Part shown: in pieces, positions 22,857-31,115 of the stretch
Layout of the letters: each line of letters opens with the position of its first letter
Position numbering within the stretch: position 1 is the first letter of the stretch
Assembly: GCF_030813915.1 (NCBI RefSeq)
Contig: NZ_JAUSUJ010000012.1
Coordinates: forward strand, 141,819-205,818
DNA length: 64,000 nt
Reading direction: 5' to 3'
DNA from: Rhodoplanes tepidamans
Lineage (GTDB): Bacteria > Pseudomonadota > Alphaproteobacteria > Rhizobiales > Xanthobacteraceae
Notes under the pieces: model-generated
The model's input: the letters and a program-made list of their open reading frames with translations, nothing else
What the model was told of the DNA's origin: nothing
The model's database searches: none
Translations under genes and position numbers: made by a program

Positions 22857-24547
22857 GGCTCCACCTCGGCGTCAGGCGGCAGCACCTCGACGCCAACGGG
22901 GTCGCCCTCGGGCTCCGGAGAGGCCTCGTCGATCGGAGGCGCGTCGCTGTCGGCAGGGCCGGGAAGCTGGGGCTGAGCCCAGCCCTTCACGGGCTTGCCC
23001 GTGTACCAGATGAAGGGGCTGTCGACGTCCACGATGCCCGCCTTCGTGAGGTTCTCGCGGCCGCGCTGCAGGGCCTTCTTGATGCGCTCCCTGTACTTGG
23101 CCGGGTCGTCATCCTCGGGCGGCACGAGAGCCGCGTAGGCGGCCTTGACGTGGGTGTAGTCGACGACGAGCTGGACGCCCTTCCTCACTCGGCAGCTCGC
23201 CGGCGGCGCCACGCCGTGCTCACCGATGGCGCGCCGGAGCGCCTTGAAGAACACCGCCTCGGCGGCCCGGAGCGCCACGGGCTCCACCGTCTTGGTGGCG
23301 GGCGCCTCGACCTTCTTGCCCACCGGCAGGCAGACGCACGAGCTGATCTCCTTCCCGTCCTCCCGGCGGTGCCCGACGACCACGCGCATTAGCTCGAACC
23401 TGATCGGCTTGGCATCGGCGTCGTCCTTCTGCTTGCCGTTGACGGCGGTCCGGATGTCCGTGTCCGGGTCGCGGCGCACCTCGATCGCGTTGTCGATGTT
23501 GGCGAAGACGCTGGTGTGCCCGCGCGGCCGCTCACCGTTGGCGTTCTTGTGATGGACCAGCATCACATGGCAGCGGCACTCCTTCGCGATGAGCGTGACG
23601 TGGTCCATCACGGTGCTCATGTCCCGGCCGGAGTTCTCGTCCGCGCCGGCGGTCGCCGTCGCGAGCGTGTCGATCACGACCATCCGGAGCGGCGCCGGCG
23701 CCATCATGCGGCCGAGGGCTTTGATCTCGGCGATCAGGGCCTGGGTGTCGCCGTCCTTGGACCAGATGTTCACGGGGCTGCGGAGCAGCACGAACGGGAG
23801 CTGCTCGCTCGGCGGGATGCCGTTGTGCTTCCGGAAAGCCTTGACCCGCTTCGCGATACCCTTCGCGCCCTCGCCGGCCTGATAGACCACGCCGCCCTTG
23901 GCGAGCACCTTGTTCCCGAAGAACGGGATGCCGAGCACGACGCAGAATGCCGCGTGCATCGCGAGGAACGACTTCCCAGAGCCGGAGGCGCCATAGACCA
24001 GCGACTTGTCGCCCACCGTGAGCCAGTCGTCGATCAGCCACTCGTGCTGCTCGAAGGTGTCCCGCTCAAGCTGATGGAACCAGACCGCGCCGAACTTCGA
24101 CCGGAACGTCTCCGGGTCCGGCGGGGGCGCTTCGAACTCCGCCTCGCCGTGCTCCACGTCCACCGCGGTGCGCAGCTCGCGGGCTATCGCCCGAGCCAGG
24201 TCCTCCGCCTCTGCGAGGTCGGCCGGCGACGTCGAGGCCATCAGCCGGGCGAGGTACTGGCCCGGCGTCATGCCGTCCGGCAGCACCGGGGCGTCATCCG
24301 GCCCCTTCACCGCCGCGACCAGCTTCTCGATCGCCACCTTCTCGCCGGCGCTCTCGGCGCCGATGATCGCCGCAAACAGGCGGCCATGCTCCGGGAGGAG
24401 GAAGTCGGACGGGCCGATCTCTTCCTCGGCCGCGAGCGCGAGCCCGGGATGGCAGAGGATGATGCCCAGGAGCTGGCGCTCCAGGTCCACGGCTTCGGCC
24501 CCGCGCAGCGGGTGCAGCTCGGCAGCGTCAGGGGAGAGCATCGCCAT
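22853..24547 (-). CDS. Phage replicative helicase: DnaB-like N-domain and RepA/AAA_25 ATPase
   Basis: 564 residues. The first 120 resemble the DnaB N-terminal domain (AEAVDLERQLLGIILCHPG...FLLPEHGRLFAAI). The ATPase has Walker A GASGSGKS at residues 186-193, a Walker B near RMVVIDTL, and a conserved LVHHKNANGERPRGHTS loop as in hexameric RepA-like ATPases. The C-terminus is acidic and Pro-rich. It probably unwinds DNA at the phage origin, with the nearby GapR-like and RuvC-like proteins. The start may instead be the ATG two codons in. Confidence 0.82.
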   Translation of the reverse strand: MAMLSPDAAELHPLRGAEAVDLERQLLGIILCHPGLALAAEEEIGPSDFLLPEHGRLFAAIIGAESAGEKVAIEKLVAAVKGPDDAPVLPDGMTPGQYLARLMASTSPADLAEAEDLARAIARELRTAVDVEHGEAEFEAPPPDPETFRSKFGAVWFHQLERDTFEQHEWLIDDWLTVGDKSLVYGASGSGKSFLAMHAAFCVVLGIPFFGNKVLAKGGVVYQAGEGAKGIAKRVKAFRKHNGIPPSEQLPFVLLRSPVNIWSKDGDTQALIAEIKALGRMMAPAPLRMVVIDTLATATAGADENSGRDMSTVMDHVTLIAKECRCHVMLVHHKNANGERPRGHTSVFANIDNAIEVRRDPDTDIRTAVNGKQKDDADAKPIRFELMRVVVGHRREDGKEISSCVCLPVGKKVEAPATKTVEPVALRAAEAVFFKALRRAIGEHGVAPPASCRVRKGVQLVVDYTHVKAAYAALVPPEDDDPAKYRERIKKALQRGRENLTKAGIVDVDSPFIWYTGKPVKGWAQPQLPGPADSDAPPIDEASPEPEGDPVGVEVLPPDAEVEP

Positions 24548-24899
24548 CCCCCTCGTCCCCGGTATCGAGCACCGCGGCGTAGAGATCGTCCCGGGCGACG
24601 GTGTCCAGGATTTTGGTCGCGATCTGGCGCCGGCTCATTCCGCGGCGCCGGCCCTCGTCCGACAGCATGCGCAGCACGTCGGGGTGAGCCTGCAGGACCA
24701 GCACGCCCTTCTCGGCGAGCGCGTGCCCGGCGAAGGAGATGCCGTAGCGGGAGGCCCGGTACTTCACCTCCGTGAGGGTGACCCCGAGCCGCGCCGCGGC
24801 GGCCGGCATGCTGTCGCCGGCGTCACGAGCCTTCTCCAGTTCGGAGCGCCACCACTCCTCCGGGCGCGGGGTCTTCGGCGTTCGACCACCCTGCGACAT
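24528..24899 (-). CDS. Hypothetical helix-turn-helix phage protein
   Basis: 123 residues. SMPAAAARLGVTLTEVKYRASRYGISF (about 26-52) has the form of a helix-turn-helix, and GMSRRQIATKILDTVARDDL is a second helical region. Possibly a regulator or replication accessory. Its 3' end overlaps the helicase gene by 20 bases and its start overlaps the RuvC gene's stop by one. Confidence 0.5.
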   Translation of the reverse strand: MSQGGRTPKTPRPEEWWRSELEKARDAGDSMPAAAARLGVTLTEVKYRASRYGISFAGHALAEKGVLVLQAHPDVLRMLSDEGRRRGMSRRQIATKILDTVARDDLYAAVLDTGDEGDGDALP

Positions 24900-25429
24900 C
24901 ACAGCCCCCGCACATCGGCGGACCGGTCGACGCAGAAGCACTGGTAGGCCCAGAGGGCGAGCGCGTCGGCAGCGTTGTCGTCGGCATATTGCCAGCCGAG
25001 CGCGGCGCAGCGGGCCATCACCATCTTCTTGCCCTGGTTCTTGGGCGGCCGGCCGGTGCCGATGAAATACTTCCTGATTTCGGAGATGCCGCCCTCGCGC
25101 AGCTCGACGCCGTCCGGCACCACCTCCTCAACGTGCTCGGCCATGCCGATCAGCAGCCGGACGGTCTGCACGTTGGTGTTGCCGTGGATCATCGACGCCA
25201 CAGGGCTCTCGTAGGTGACCATCCGCGTCCGGTTCACGATCAGGAAGTCGGACAGCCACCGCCGGAGCGAGCGATAGACGGCGCGGCGCAGCTCCCCTTC
25301 GGGGATGCCCTCTTCCTGCTTCGGCGTGATCAGGCGGACGGAGCCGGAGGTCGGCTTCTGCCCGGGCGCGCCATAGGCCCAGCCGAGCCGCTTCGCCACG
25401 TCCAGAGCGAGGATCGGATAGTCACGCAT
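24899..25429 (-). CDS. RuvC-like Holliday junction resolvase
   Basis: 176 residues of the RNase H/RuvC fold: the first acidic residue in ILALDVAKRLGWAY (Asp about 9), the second in VTYESP, and the last pair in DDNAADALALWAY near the C-terminus. GKKMVMARCAALGW gives the usual helix before the last motif. It would resolve branched replication and recombination intermediates before packaging. The ATG overlaps the upstream stop (ATGA). Confidence 0.8.
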   Translation of the reverse strand: MRDYPILALDVAKRLGWAYGAPGQKPTSGSVRLITPKQEEGIPEGELRRAVYRSLRRWLSDFLIVNRTRMVTYESPVASMIHGNTNVQTVRLLIGMAEHVEEVVPDGVELREGGISEIRKYFIGTGRPPKNQGKKMVMARCAALGWQYADDNAADALALWAYQCFCVDRSADVRGL

Positions 25430-25749
25430 CACGGCCCCCGATCCAGGCGCATCCGGACGCCCGGCGGCCAGCCGGCCGCCTGGAGCTTCACGGCGACGTC
25501 GTGGACGGCCTCCCAATTCAGGCCGGCCAGCGAGCACACCTCCCGGAAGTCCCGCGAGCGTCCGGTGAGCCAGCGCCGGGCGGCCTCGCGGTTGAGCGCC
25601 GCGCTGCGGTCGGTGGAGAGCACGTACTTCGTGTGGGTCTTGCCTACGAGGCAGTAGGTCGCGCAGGCGTCGGAGATCGCCGCCTGGATGACCGCGAGCC
25701 ACAGCGCCCGCTCGGGGCACTTCAACTCGATGTCATTGTCCGGGTGCAT
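25429..25749 (-). CDS. Hypothetical phage protein
   Basis: 106 residues, helical: ECPERALWLAVIQAAISDACATYC-like N-terminal helix and LNREAARRWLTGRSRDFREVCSLAGLNWEAV, which could be a DNA-contact helix pair. Found between RuvC-like and zinc-finger protein genes. Unrecognised. Confidence 0.5.
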   Translation of the reverse strand: MHPDNDIELKCPERALWLAVIQAAISDACATYCLVGKTHTKYVLSTDRSAALNREAARRWLTGRSRDFREVCSLAGLNWEAVHDVAVKLQAAGWPPGVRMRLDRGP

Positions 25750-26495
25750 CAGCGCACCGCCTGCTCGATCTCGGCGATCTTGCGCTCGATCCGGTCGGCC
25801 TTCGCCATCAGGTCACGGTGCTTGGTCTCCGCTTCACGGATCGTCGCCTTCAGGGCGCCGATGGTGGCGGTGAGCTTGTCGACCTCAGCGCGGGCGTCGG
25901 CCACGAGCTCGCGCGCGTCCTGCGCCAGAGCGGCGATGCCCTCGTTCATGCCGCTGTCGCCGAACCGGCGCCGGCGGACGTCGACCACCCAGGCGCGCGG
26001 CACGCCGAGATGGGTGGCGACCTTCGCGTCGGTCCAGTCGCCGGTGTAGCTCTTGCGTGAGGTGTCGTAGACCTCCGCGAGCTGCTCATAGACGACGAAG
26101 GCGTCGTCGAGCGTCATCTCCCGCGGCGCGTTGCTCGGGGCGGGCTGCTCCGGGGCGGCCGCCGCCGTGATCTCCGGCGCCGGCGCGGCCGCAGGCTCGA
26201 TCTTCTGCATCTCGGGCTCCTTGCTTGGGGTGACCACCTTCAGGCGCTCACGGCGCGCCTTGCGGGCCGCAGCGAGGCAGTCCGGGCATCGGTCGTGCTC
26301 GGGCTTGTTGCCGAGTTCCCACCCGGCCCGCTTCATGATGCGCAGGAGGTCTTCGTTCGCGCGGGCGCCGCCGAAGGTGTTGGCGCTCACGTCGTGGACG
26401 TTGCCGCAGGAGCATCGGAACCGATGGACCCTGCGGGAGGTCGGGGTGCCTGCGGTGGGCGGCACCAGGATCGGATCAAACCGGCGACGGGACAT
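25749..26495 (-). CDS. Phage protein with zinc finger and C-terminal coiled coil
   Basis: 248 residues. FRCSCGNVHDV (about 27-37) and HDRCPDCLAAAR (about 67-78) provide CxC/CxxC pairs for a zinc ribbon. A Pro/Ala linker follows, then a helix-turn-helix-like DAKVATHLGVPRAWVVDV, and residues 175-247 form a long heptad-like coiled coil. Probably a nucleic-acid-binding dimer in the early operon. No named family. Confidence 0.6.
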   Translation of the reverse strand: MSRRRFDPILVPPTAGTPTSRRVHRFRCSCGNVHDVSANTFGGARANEDLLRIMKRAGWELGNKPEHDRCPDCLAAARKARRERLKVVTPSKEPEMQKIEPAAAPAPEITAAAAPEQPAPSNAPREMTLDDAFVVYEQLAEVYDTSRKSYTGDWTDAKVATHLGVPRAWVVDVRRRRFGDSGMNEGIAALAQDARELVADARAEVDKLTATIGALKATIREAETKHRDLMAKADRIERKIAEIEQAVR

Positions 26496-26542
26496 GGCGA
26501 TCTCACAGAAGCGGGCGCCCCCTCACAGCGCGCCCGTGGTCC

Positions 26543-27043
26543 TCAGTTGAGCGTGACCGCCGTCTCGGCCGGCTCGTCCTCGTCGGCCTTCGTCTTGCGG
26601 GGCTTCTTCATGCCGGCGAGCCGGGAGGCCCCGTTGTCGACCTCGACCTGCGTGGCGGGCTCCTCCGCCGCCGCCGCGCCGCCCTTGCGCTTCAGCACCT
26701 CGGCGAAGAGCGGGAGGTCCGCCGCGTCGCCGAACGCCTTGGCGATGTCGTGGACGGTCTCCTGGTGCTTGGGCTCCAGGTCGTCGAGCACCGCTCGCGC
26801 CTTCGCGATCTGATCACGGACCTTCAGGAACTTCTTCAGGGCGCGCGACGGGACGCCGCGCGCGTCCGCCTCCTGGAAGACGCCCGCGATGCGATCGCGG
26901 ATGTCCCGGCACCGCTTCATGTAGGCGCCGCGCTCGCTGTCGAGGTCGCCCTTGCACTCCTCGATCCGCTCGACGAGGTCCTGGACCAACGCCGGCTCGA
27001 ACTCCGTGAACTCGTTGGTTCCTTCTTTCGCTTTCCGTGCCAT
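26543..27043 (-). CDS. GapR-like (DUF2312-type) DNA-binding protein
   Basis: 166 residues. ALVQDLVERIEECKGDLDSERGAYMK...DRIAGVFQEADARGVPSRALKKFLKVR follows the GapR/DUF2312 pattern, in which helical dimers clamp overtwisted, A+T-rich DNA ahead of forks. The C-terminal 60 residues are low complexity. The ATG has GGAGAGG upstream. It probably assists phage replication; the family call is by pattern and so moderate. Confidence 0.55.
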   Translation of the reverse strand: MARKAKEGTNEFTEFEPALVQDLVERIEECKGDLDSERGAYMKRCRDIRDRIAGVFQEADARGVPSRALKKFLKVRDQIAKARAVLDDLEPKHQETVHDIAKAFGDAADLPLFAEVLKRKGGAAAAEEPATQVEVDNGASRLAGMKKPRKTKADEDEPAETAVTLN

Positions 27044-27064
27044 TTACCTCTCCTGGTGGTGCTT

Positions 27065-27115
27065 GGTTAGCTCAGCTTGCCAATGCGGGTAAAATTCCTT
27101 GCCACCATTGGCAAG
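27065..27115 (-). promoter_or_regulatory. Operator/promoter region between cro-like and GapR-like genes
   Basis: This gap holds GGTTAGCTCAGCTTGCCA, shared in form with the promoter at 28,321, and an inverted repeat CCTTGCC-N6-GGCAAGG (27,098-27,117) related to TTGCCAAT/ATTGGCAA half-sites. Read on the minus strand it precedes the GapR-like gene. Likely a second operator of the phage switch. Confidence 0.45.
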
Positions 27116-27128
27116 GTGTGCTTTCCAA

Positions 27129-27332
27129 TTACGACGCGGCCCGGGCGGGGACCGGGTAGAGGTCAGGACGGATTTGATGAGGCGGCAGGCCGGTGACTTC
27201 GGACACAGTGAGGACGCGCTCCGGCGGAACGCGGCGCCACTGGTAGACCGCCTGCCGTCCGATCCCGAGGGCTTTCGCGACCTTCACCGCGAGCCCCTTG
27301 GTGGAGCGGATGTAGGCGATTGCCGGGTCCAT
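27129..27332 (-). CDS. Cro-like (YdaS-type) helix-turn-helix repressor
   Basis: 67 residues. The helix-turn-helix is LAVKVAKALGIGRQAVYQWRRVP (about 14-36), then the YdaS/Cro-type continuation PERVLTVSEVTGLPPHQIRPDLYP. An AGGA lies seven bases before the ATG. It is transcribed divergently from the CI-like gene at 27,470 and would block repressor synthesis and commit to lytic growth. Confidence 0.82.
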   Translation of the reverse strand: MDPAIAYIRSTKGLAVKVAKALGIGRQAVYQWRRVPPERVLTVSEVTGLPPHQIRPDLYPVPARAAS

Positions 27333-27366
27333 TGGTCAGTCCTGGTCAGGTGTGCTTCAGTGGTCT

Positions 27367-27383
27367 GGTTAGCTGGCCTAACC
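27367..27383. promoter_or_regulatory. CI/Cro intergenic operator palindrome
   Basis: GGTTAG-CTGGC-CTAACC is a perfect 6+6 palindrome with a five-base centre in the 137-base gap between divergent cro-like and cI-like genes. GGTTAG boxes recur at 27,065, 28,321 and (inverted) 28,379, so this is the probable core operator of the lysogeny switch. Confidence 0.62.
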
Positions 27384-27469
27384 ACGATCGCTACGATAGC
27401 GGGGATCGTCCTGTCAAGTCAGGGGAGGAGTGCGTTGTCCTTCGAGTGTGAAAATGCGAGGAGATGTAG

Positions 27470-28036
27470 ATGGTTAGTAAGGGGATCGGGCAGCGTCTGA
27501 AGGCGGCCCGCACGCATGCCGGGATGACCGTGCGTGACATGGAGAAACACGTCGGGCGGTCGCACGGGACGATCACCAACGCCGAGAACGAGAAGTACGG
27601 GCTCACGATCCAGGTGATCGAGGCTTGGGCTCGCGCCACCGGCGTCTCGACCTCCTGGCTCGCAACTGGCGAAGGGGAAGGCCCTCCCACGATCGGCGAG
27701 CCGGAAGTGACCTCGCGAATAGCTGCTCACGAGATGGCCTCGATCCGAGAGGTCGGACGGCCGCGCGGCGAGGCCACCGTCTTCTGGCGCATCCCGAAGG
27801 CGATGTGCCGCTACGTCCTCAAGGCCGAGGCCAAGCACCTGGTCGTCCGGCAGGTCAATTCGGACGGCATCCCCGGCGTGTCCGCCGGCGACTACGTGTT
27901 CATCGACACCTCGCAGCGGGAGCCGGTGAAGGGCGCCGTGATGCTCGCCCAAGACGCGAATGGGGCGGTGATTGCCGCCAGAGATCGGGCAGGCAAGATC
28001 GTAGGTAGAGCGGTGGGCCACCTTCGCCCAATGTAA
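27470..28036 (+). CDS. CI-like phage repressor, degenerate S24 domain
   Basis: 188 residues. An XRE helix-turn-helix occupies about residues 7-60 (GMTVRDMEKHVGRSHGTITNAEN). The C-terminal half (about 120-188) keeps the S24/LexA-like shape: VRQVNSDGIPGVSAGDYVFIDTS aligns with the usual GDSMEPTLxxGD, placing Asp132 where Ser should be, and AAR near residue 170 replaces the Lys. It therefore should dimerise but not cleave itself. AGGAG lies six bases before the ATG. It maintains lysogeny. Confidence 0.82.
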   Translation: MVSKGIGQRLKAARTHAGMTVRDMEKHVGRSHGTITNAENEKYGLTIQVIEAWARATGVSTSWLATGEGEGPPTIGEPEVTSRIAAHEMASIREVGRPRGEATVFWRIPKAMCRYVLKAEAKHLVVRQVNSDGIPGVSAGDYVFIDTSQREPVKGAVMLAQDANGAVIAARDRAGKIVGRAVGHLRPM

Positions 28037-28078
28037 TTGGCCCGGGCCTTGCTATATTATAACTCAGAATAGACAATT

Positions 28079-28110
28079 GAGGGGGGCCGAAGGCCCCCCT
28101 CTCTATTTGT
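28079..28110 (+). terminator. Intrinsic terminator after the repressor gene
   Basis: GAGGGGGGCC and GGCCCCCCTC form a perfect ten-base-pair stem with a GAA loop, followed by TCTATTTGT. It stands 42 bases after the repressor stop and would end its transcript. Confidence 0.85.
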
Positions 28111-28401
28111 AGTAATAGTATATTTCGGAAACTGATGAGTCATTATGCGCGAGAATGTGTAACTAAGCAGTTCCTTGTTGCACACGCCGACACAAATCGT
28201 TAATAAATACTTACGATAGGATTAAACCTACAACTCAAACGCTTCCAAGCACATCATCACACCCCTGAAATTGCCCAGCCCCACTCCAGAAGTCGGTCGG
28301 TAGGAATTTTGCGGCGTATTGGTTAGCTCCGCTTGACAAGCTGTGGCAAGCCCAGCTAGACAAACGTGGTAAGGCCGCCTAACCGAAATGCGGAGACTGG
28401 A
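28111..28401 (+). promoter_or_regulatory. AT-rich intergenic region with promoter for the rightward operon
   Basis: About 290 bases with no gene and the lowest GC content of the window. Near its end, GGTTAGCTCC at 28,321 is followed by TTGACA (28,333-28,338), a perfect -35, and a TAGACA about 18 bases later as -10. CTAACC at 28,379-28,384 is an inverted operator box. This is probably the main early rightward promoter, under CI/Cro control. The function of the AT-rich part (28,111-28,315) is unclear. Confidence 0.55.
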
Positions 28402-29466
28402 ATGCAAGCGGGCTTGGACCTTGTGGCGCTCGCACAGCGGATCGCCGCCAATTCCGCCGCGAAGAACGACTTCGTGGTGGACACGCGCCAGATGGAGATG
28501 CGGGTGGGCGAGGACGGCGGCGTGCGCCTCGCCTTCGATGCGAACGGGGAGCGCGAGTTCAGCGTCCGCCCGGTCGCCCACGACCAGATCGGGCAGCGCC
28601 TGCAGGTGCCGGCCCGCTACTACAACCGGATGCTCGAAGGCTCCGTGGAGGAGCGCCGCCTTCTCGCTCGCAACGTGAACCACTGGTTCTCCCGCGAGCC
28701 CGAGCGGCGCATGGTCCGCACCCTCGACAGCTCGGCGCGGGCGTTCCTCTCGGACCGCTATCGCCGGATCGACCACGAGGACATCGCCGACAGCGCGCTC
28801 CAGACGCTCGCCGAGGTCCCCGGCGTGCAGGTGGTGAGCACCCAGCTCACCGAGGCCCGCCTCTACATCCAGGCCGTCACGCCGCGGCTCCAGGCCGAGG
28901 TGAAGGTCGGGGACGTGGTGGAGGCCGGCGTCATCGTCCGCAACAGCGAGATCGGCCTAGGCTCCGTGTCCATCGCCGCCCTGGTCCGCCGTCTCGTGTG
29001 CCTGAACGGGGCCGTTGTGCCGGACAACTCGTTCCGCGCCTACCACGTCGGCCGCCGCATCGAAGAGGACGGCGAGCTGCAGTGGGCCGACGACACCCGG
29101 CAGGCGGATGACGCCGCGATCCGGCTGAAGGTCCGCGACATGGTCCGCGCCGCCTTCGACGAGGCCCGGTTCGCGCAAACCGTGGACCGCATGCGGCGCC
29201 TCGCCGGCGCGCCCATCAAGGGTGACCCCGTGAAGGCCGTCGAGCTGCTCGCCAAGAAGGTCGGCGCGACCGAGGGCGAGCGCACCAGCATCCTGCAGTC
29301 GCTGATCCGCGGCGGGGACCTTTCCGCGTGGGGCCTCATGAATGCCGTGACGCATCAGGCCCACACGGTCACCGACTACGACCGCTCCGTCGAGTTCGAA
29401 CAGGCCGGCGGCGCGCTGATCAATCTCCCCTCCAGCGAATGGAAGGAGGTGCTCGAAGCGGCGTGA
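28402..29466 (+). CDS. DUF932 family protein
   Basis: 354 residues. Typical DUF932 blocks: DFVVDTRQMEMRV, ARYYNRMLEG, NHWFSREPERRMVRTLDSSARAFLSDRYRRIDHEDI (about 95-135) and later GEGSIAA-like GLGSVSIAALVRRLVCLNG. The family is common in plasmids and phages and sits beside recombination or DNA-metabolism genes; its biochemistry is not settled. I use the ATG at 28,402 with GGAG six bases upstream. It is the first gene behind the operator-controlled rightward promoter. Confidence 0.85.
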   Translation: MQAGLDLVALAQRIAANSAAKNDFVVDTRQMEMRVGEDGGVRLAFDANGEREFSVRPVAHDQIGQRLQVPARYYNRMLEGSVEERRLLARNVNHWFSREPERRMVRTLDSSARAFLSDRYRRIDHEDIADSALQTLAEVPGVQVVSTQLTEARLYIQAVTPRLQAEVKVGDVVEAGVIVRNSEIGLGSVSIAALVRRLVCLNGAVVPDNSFRAYHVGRRIEEDGELQWADDTRQADDAAIRLKVRDMVRAAFDEARFAQTVDRMRRLAGAPIKGDPVKAVELLAKKVGATEGERTSILQSLIRGGDLSAWGLMNAVTHQAHTVTDYDRSVEFEQAGGALINLPSSEWKEVLEAA

Positions 29467-29545
29467 TGACGGGCGCCGAACGGCCGGGGCGGCACGCAAC
29501 AAGCCGCCCCTTATAGGAACCACGACCCCCCACTAGGCGACGAAA

Positions 29546-29770
29546 ATGTCCCTGTTTCTGCTGAAGGAAGCTGCAAAGGCCTCGGTCCTGCTCGCCATCT
29601 GGATCGTGGTCTGGTGCCTCTCGGATGGCGACCGACTTGCTACCCAGGCGGCGGTCAACACCGGCCTCTGGTGCGCCGTGGCCGCCGCGGTCGCGGGGCT
29701 CGCTCTGGCCGCGAGCGCCGTCTTGCTGGCCGCCGCCACCTCCGTGAAGGCGGAGGGCCGCGCGCGATGA
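29546..29770 (+). CDS. Small membrane protein, possible holin
   Basis: 74 residues with two hydrophobic segments (about 12-26, SVLLAIWIVVWC, and 40-67, GLWCAVAAAVAGLALAASAVLLAA) and a short basic tail, the size and topology of class II holins. It is followed by another hydrophobic small protein and a secreted M15-type peptidase, so the three look like a lysis cassette. The assignment is from topology and neighbours. Confidence 0.5.
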   Translation: MSLFLLKEAAKASVLLAIWIVVWCLSDGDRLATQAAVNTGLWCAVAAAVAGLALAASAVLLAAATSVKAEGRAR

Positions 29771-30036
29771 CCGTGATCAGCCTGCAGTCTCGCCGCGCAT
29801 CTCGCGGGGTGGCGAGCCCCCTGGCGGAAGAGCCGGAGGTCCGCGAACGGGTCACGAAGTCCGTCACGAGGAACGTGACGCTGGTCGCCACGTCGCTCCT
29901 GAAGCTCTCCGGCCGCACCGCCTTCATCACGTTCCTGACGAACGTGATCGTCACCTGCTCGGCGCTCCTGGTGAAGGAGGGAGGCCACGAGGCCCGGGAC
30001 GCGGCGATCGGGATCGCCATCGACCACACCGACTGA
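29767..30036 (+). CDS. Small phage protein with one membrane segment
   Basis: 89 residues. A possible membrane segment lies at about residues 51-70 (TAFITFLTNVIVTCSALLV) after a charged N-terminal part. The ATG overlaps the stop of the preceding membrane protein gene (ATGA). It may be a holin partner or antiholin; nothing else is recognisable. Confidence 0.45.
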   Translation: MTVISLQSRRASRGVASPLAEEPEVRERVTKSVTRNVTLVATSLLKLSGRTAFITFLTNVIVTCSALLVKEGGHEARDAAIGIAIDHTD

Positions 30037-30058
30037 TCACCACCAGAGGAGAACCCGA

Positions 30059-30589
30059 ATGAAGCGTGTGACCATCGCGGCCGCAGTGCTGCTCGCCGCC
30101 GTCTCCACGGCGGAAGCGCGTCGGGCGGCGTTCCAGACCGGAGGCCGGCTGGAGTGCGACGACCGCTACCCGTGGACCTGCGACGTGCGGGGGTGGGAGG
30201 TGCCGGCCAGCCGGGCACCGATCCGGCAGCGCGGCGATGCGCTTCCCCGTGTGGCGGGGCTCGTCGCCCCGCTCGCGACCAAGGCCGCCGAGATCGTCAC
30301 CGCGTGCGGATCGCAGATCATCTCGTCCGTCCGGAACACGCTCGTGGCCGGCACCCGCCGGGTGTCGCTCCACGCGACCGGACAGGCCGTCGACCTCCGC
30401 GGCAACCCGAGCTGCATCTACTCGATGCTGCACGGGTGGCCCGGCGGGGCGACCACCGACTATGGACGTGTGAACCACGTCCACATCTCCTACGGGGGCC
30501 GCGAGCACGGGCTCCGGTTCACCCACGGGAGCAGCCGCAAGAACAACGCGGGGCGGCATAGCCGTGCCCGCGGTGGCAAGGCCAGATAA
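30059..30589 (+). CDS. Secreted M15-type peptidoglycan peptidase (endolysin candidate)
   Basis: 176 residues. A signal peptide covers residues 1-20 (MKRVTIAAAVLLAAVSTAEA, cleaved after AEA). The zinc-peptidase motif is SLHATGQAVDL (His105, Asp112) with HVH at 140-142, the M15/D-Ala-D-Ala carboxypeptidase pattern. It would cut peptidoglycan peptide bridges. Two small membrane protein genes lie just upstream, so it is the likely phage lysis enzyme, exported by Sec rather than by holin pores. Confidence 0.75.
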   Translation: MKRVTIAAAVLLAAVSTAEARRAAFQTGGRLECDDRYPWTCDVRGWEVPASRAPIRQRGDALPRVAGLVAPLATKAAEIVTACGSQIISSVRNTLVAGTRRVSLHATGQAVDLRGNPSCIYSMLHGWPGGATTDYGRVNHVHISYGGREHGLRFTHGSSRKNNAGRHSRARGGKAR

Positions 30590-30612
30590 CCAAACACTGC
30601 AAGGAGACCTTC

Positions 30613-31086
30613 ATGTCCGTCAACCCCGCCATCAAGTCGCTGGTCACCGACCTCGGCGCCAAGGTGACCGACGACGTCGGGAACGTGATCCAGCGGTCCT
30701 TCAACCTCCTCCCCATGCCCTTCGGGGCGAAGATGTACCTCGCGCTCTGCGCCTCCGAGCCCGGCGTGATGCTCCTGTCCGCGATGATGAACATGCGGGA
30801 GGGCGACCGGCCGAAGAACGAGGAGGAGGTCGCCAAGCTGATCACGGCCGATGCCGTCCTGTGGGCGTCGCTGCTCCTCGCCGCCAGCCTGACCGCCCGC
30901 TACCTGAAAGGCCCCGGCGATACCGTCCAGGAGGCCCACAAGAACTTCGAGACGCTCACCGGCCGCAAGTTCCACGCCCGGATCGACGAGTGCTCGTGCC
31001 CCGACTGCAAGGCCCGCCGCGAGCGCGAGGCTGCTGAGGCCCGGCAGCCGGAGAGCGAGCCCGTCGCCGCGGCCGGCGCGAACTGA
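30613..31086 (+). CDS. Hypothetical phage protein with CxxC pair
   Basis: 157 residues. A hydrophobic middle (ADAVLWASLLLAASLTARYL, about 78-97) and CSCPDCKARRERE near residue 129 (CxCxxC) suggest a membrane-associated or metal-binding protein. An AAGGAGAC ribosome site precedes the ATG. Unrecognised. Confidence 0.5.
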   Translation: MSVNPAIKSLVTDLGAKVTDDVGNVIQRSFNLLPMPFGAKMYLALCASEPGVMLLSAMMNMREGDRPKNEEEVAKLITADAVLWASLLLAASLTARYLKGPGDTVQEAHKNFETLTGRKFHARIDECSCPDCKARREREAAEARQPESEPVAAAGAN

Positions 31087-31115
31087 CCACCACCACCCAA
31101 GCAAGGACGACTGCA

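Noticed and set aside
28132..28160. CTGATGAG followed by CGAGAA, resembling a hammerhead ribozyme core
   Set aside because: No complementary stem II closes after CTGATGA, no proper GAAA follows, and the flanks do not pair into stems I and III.
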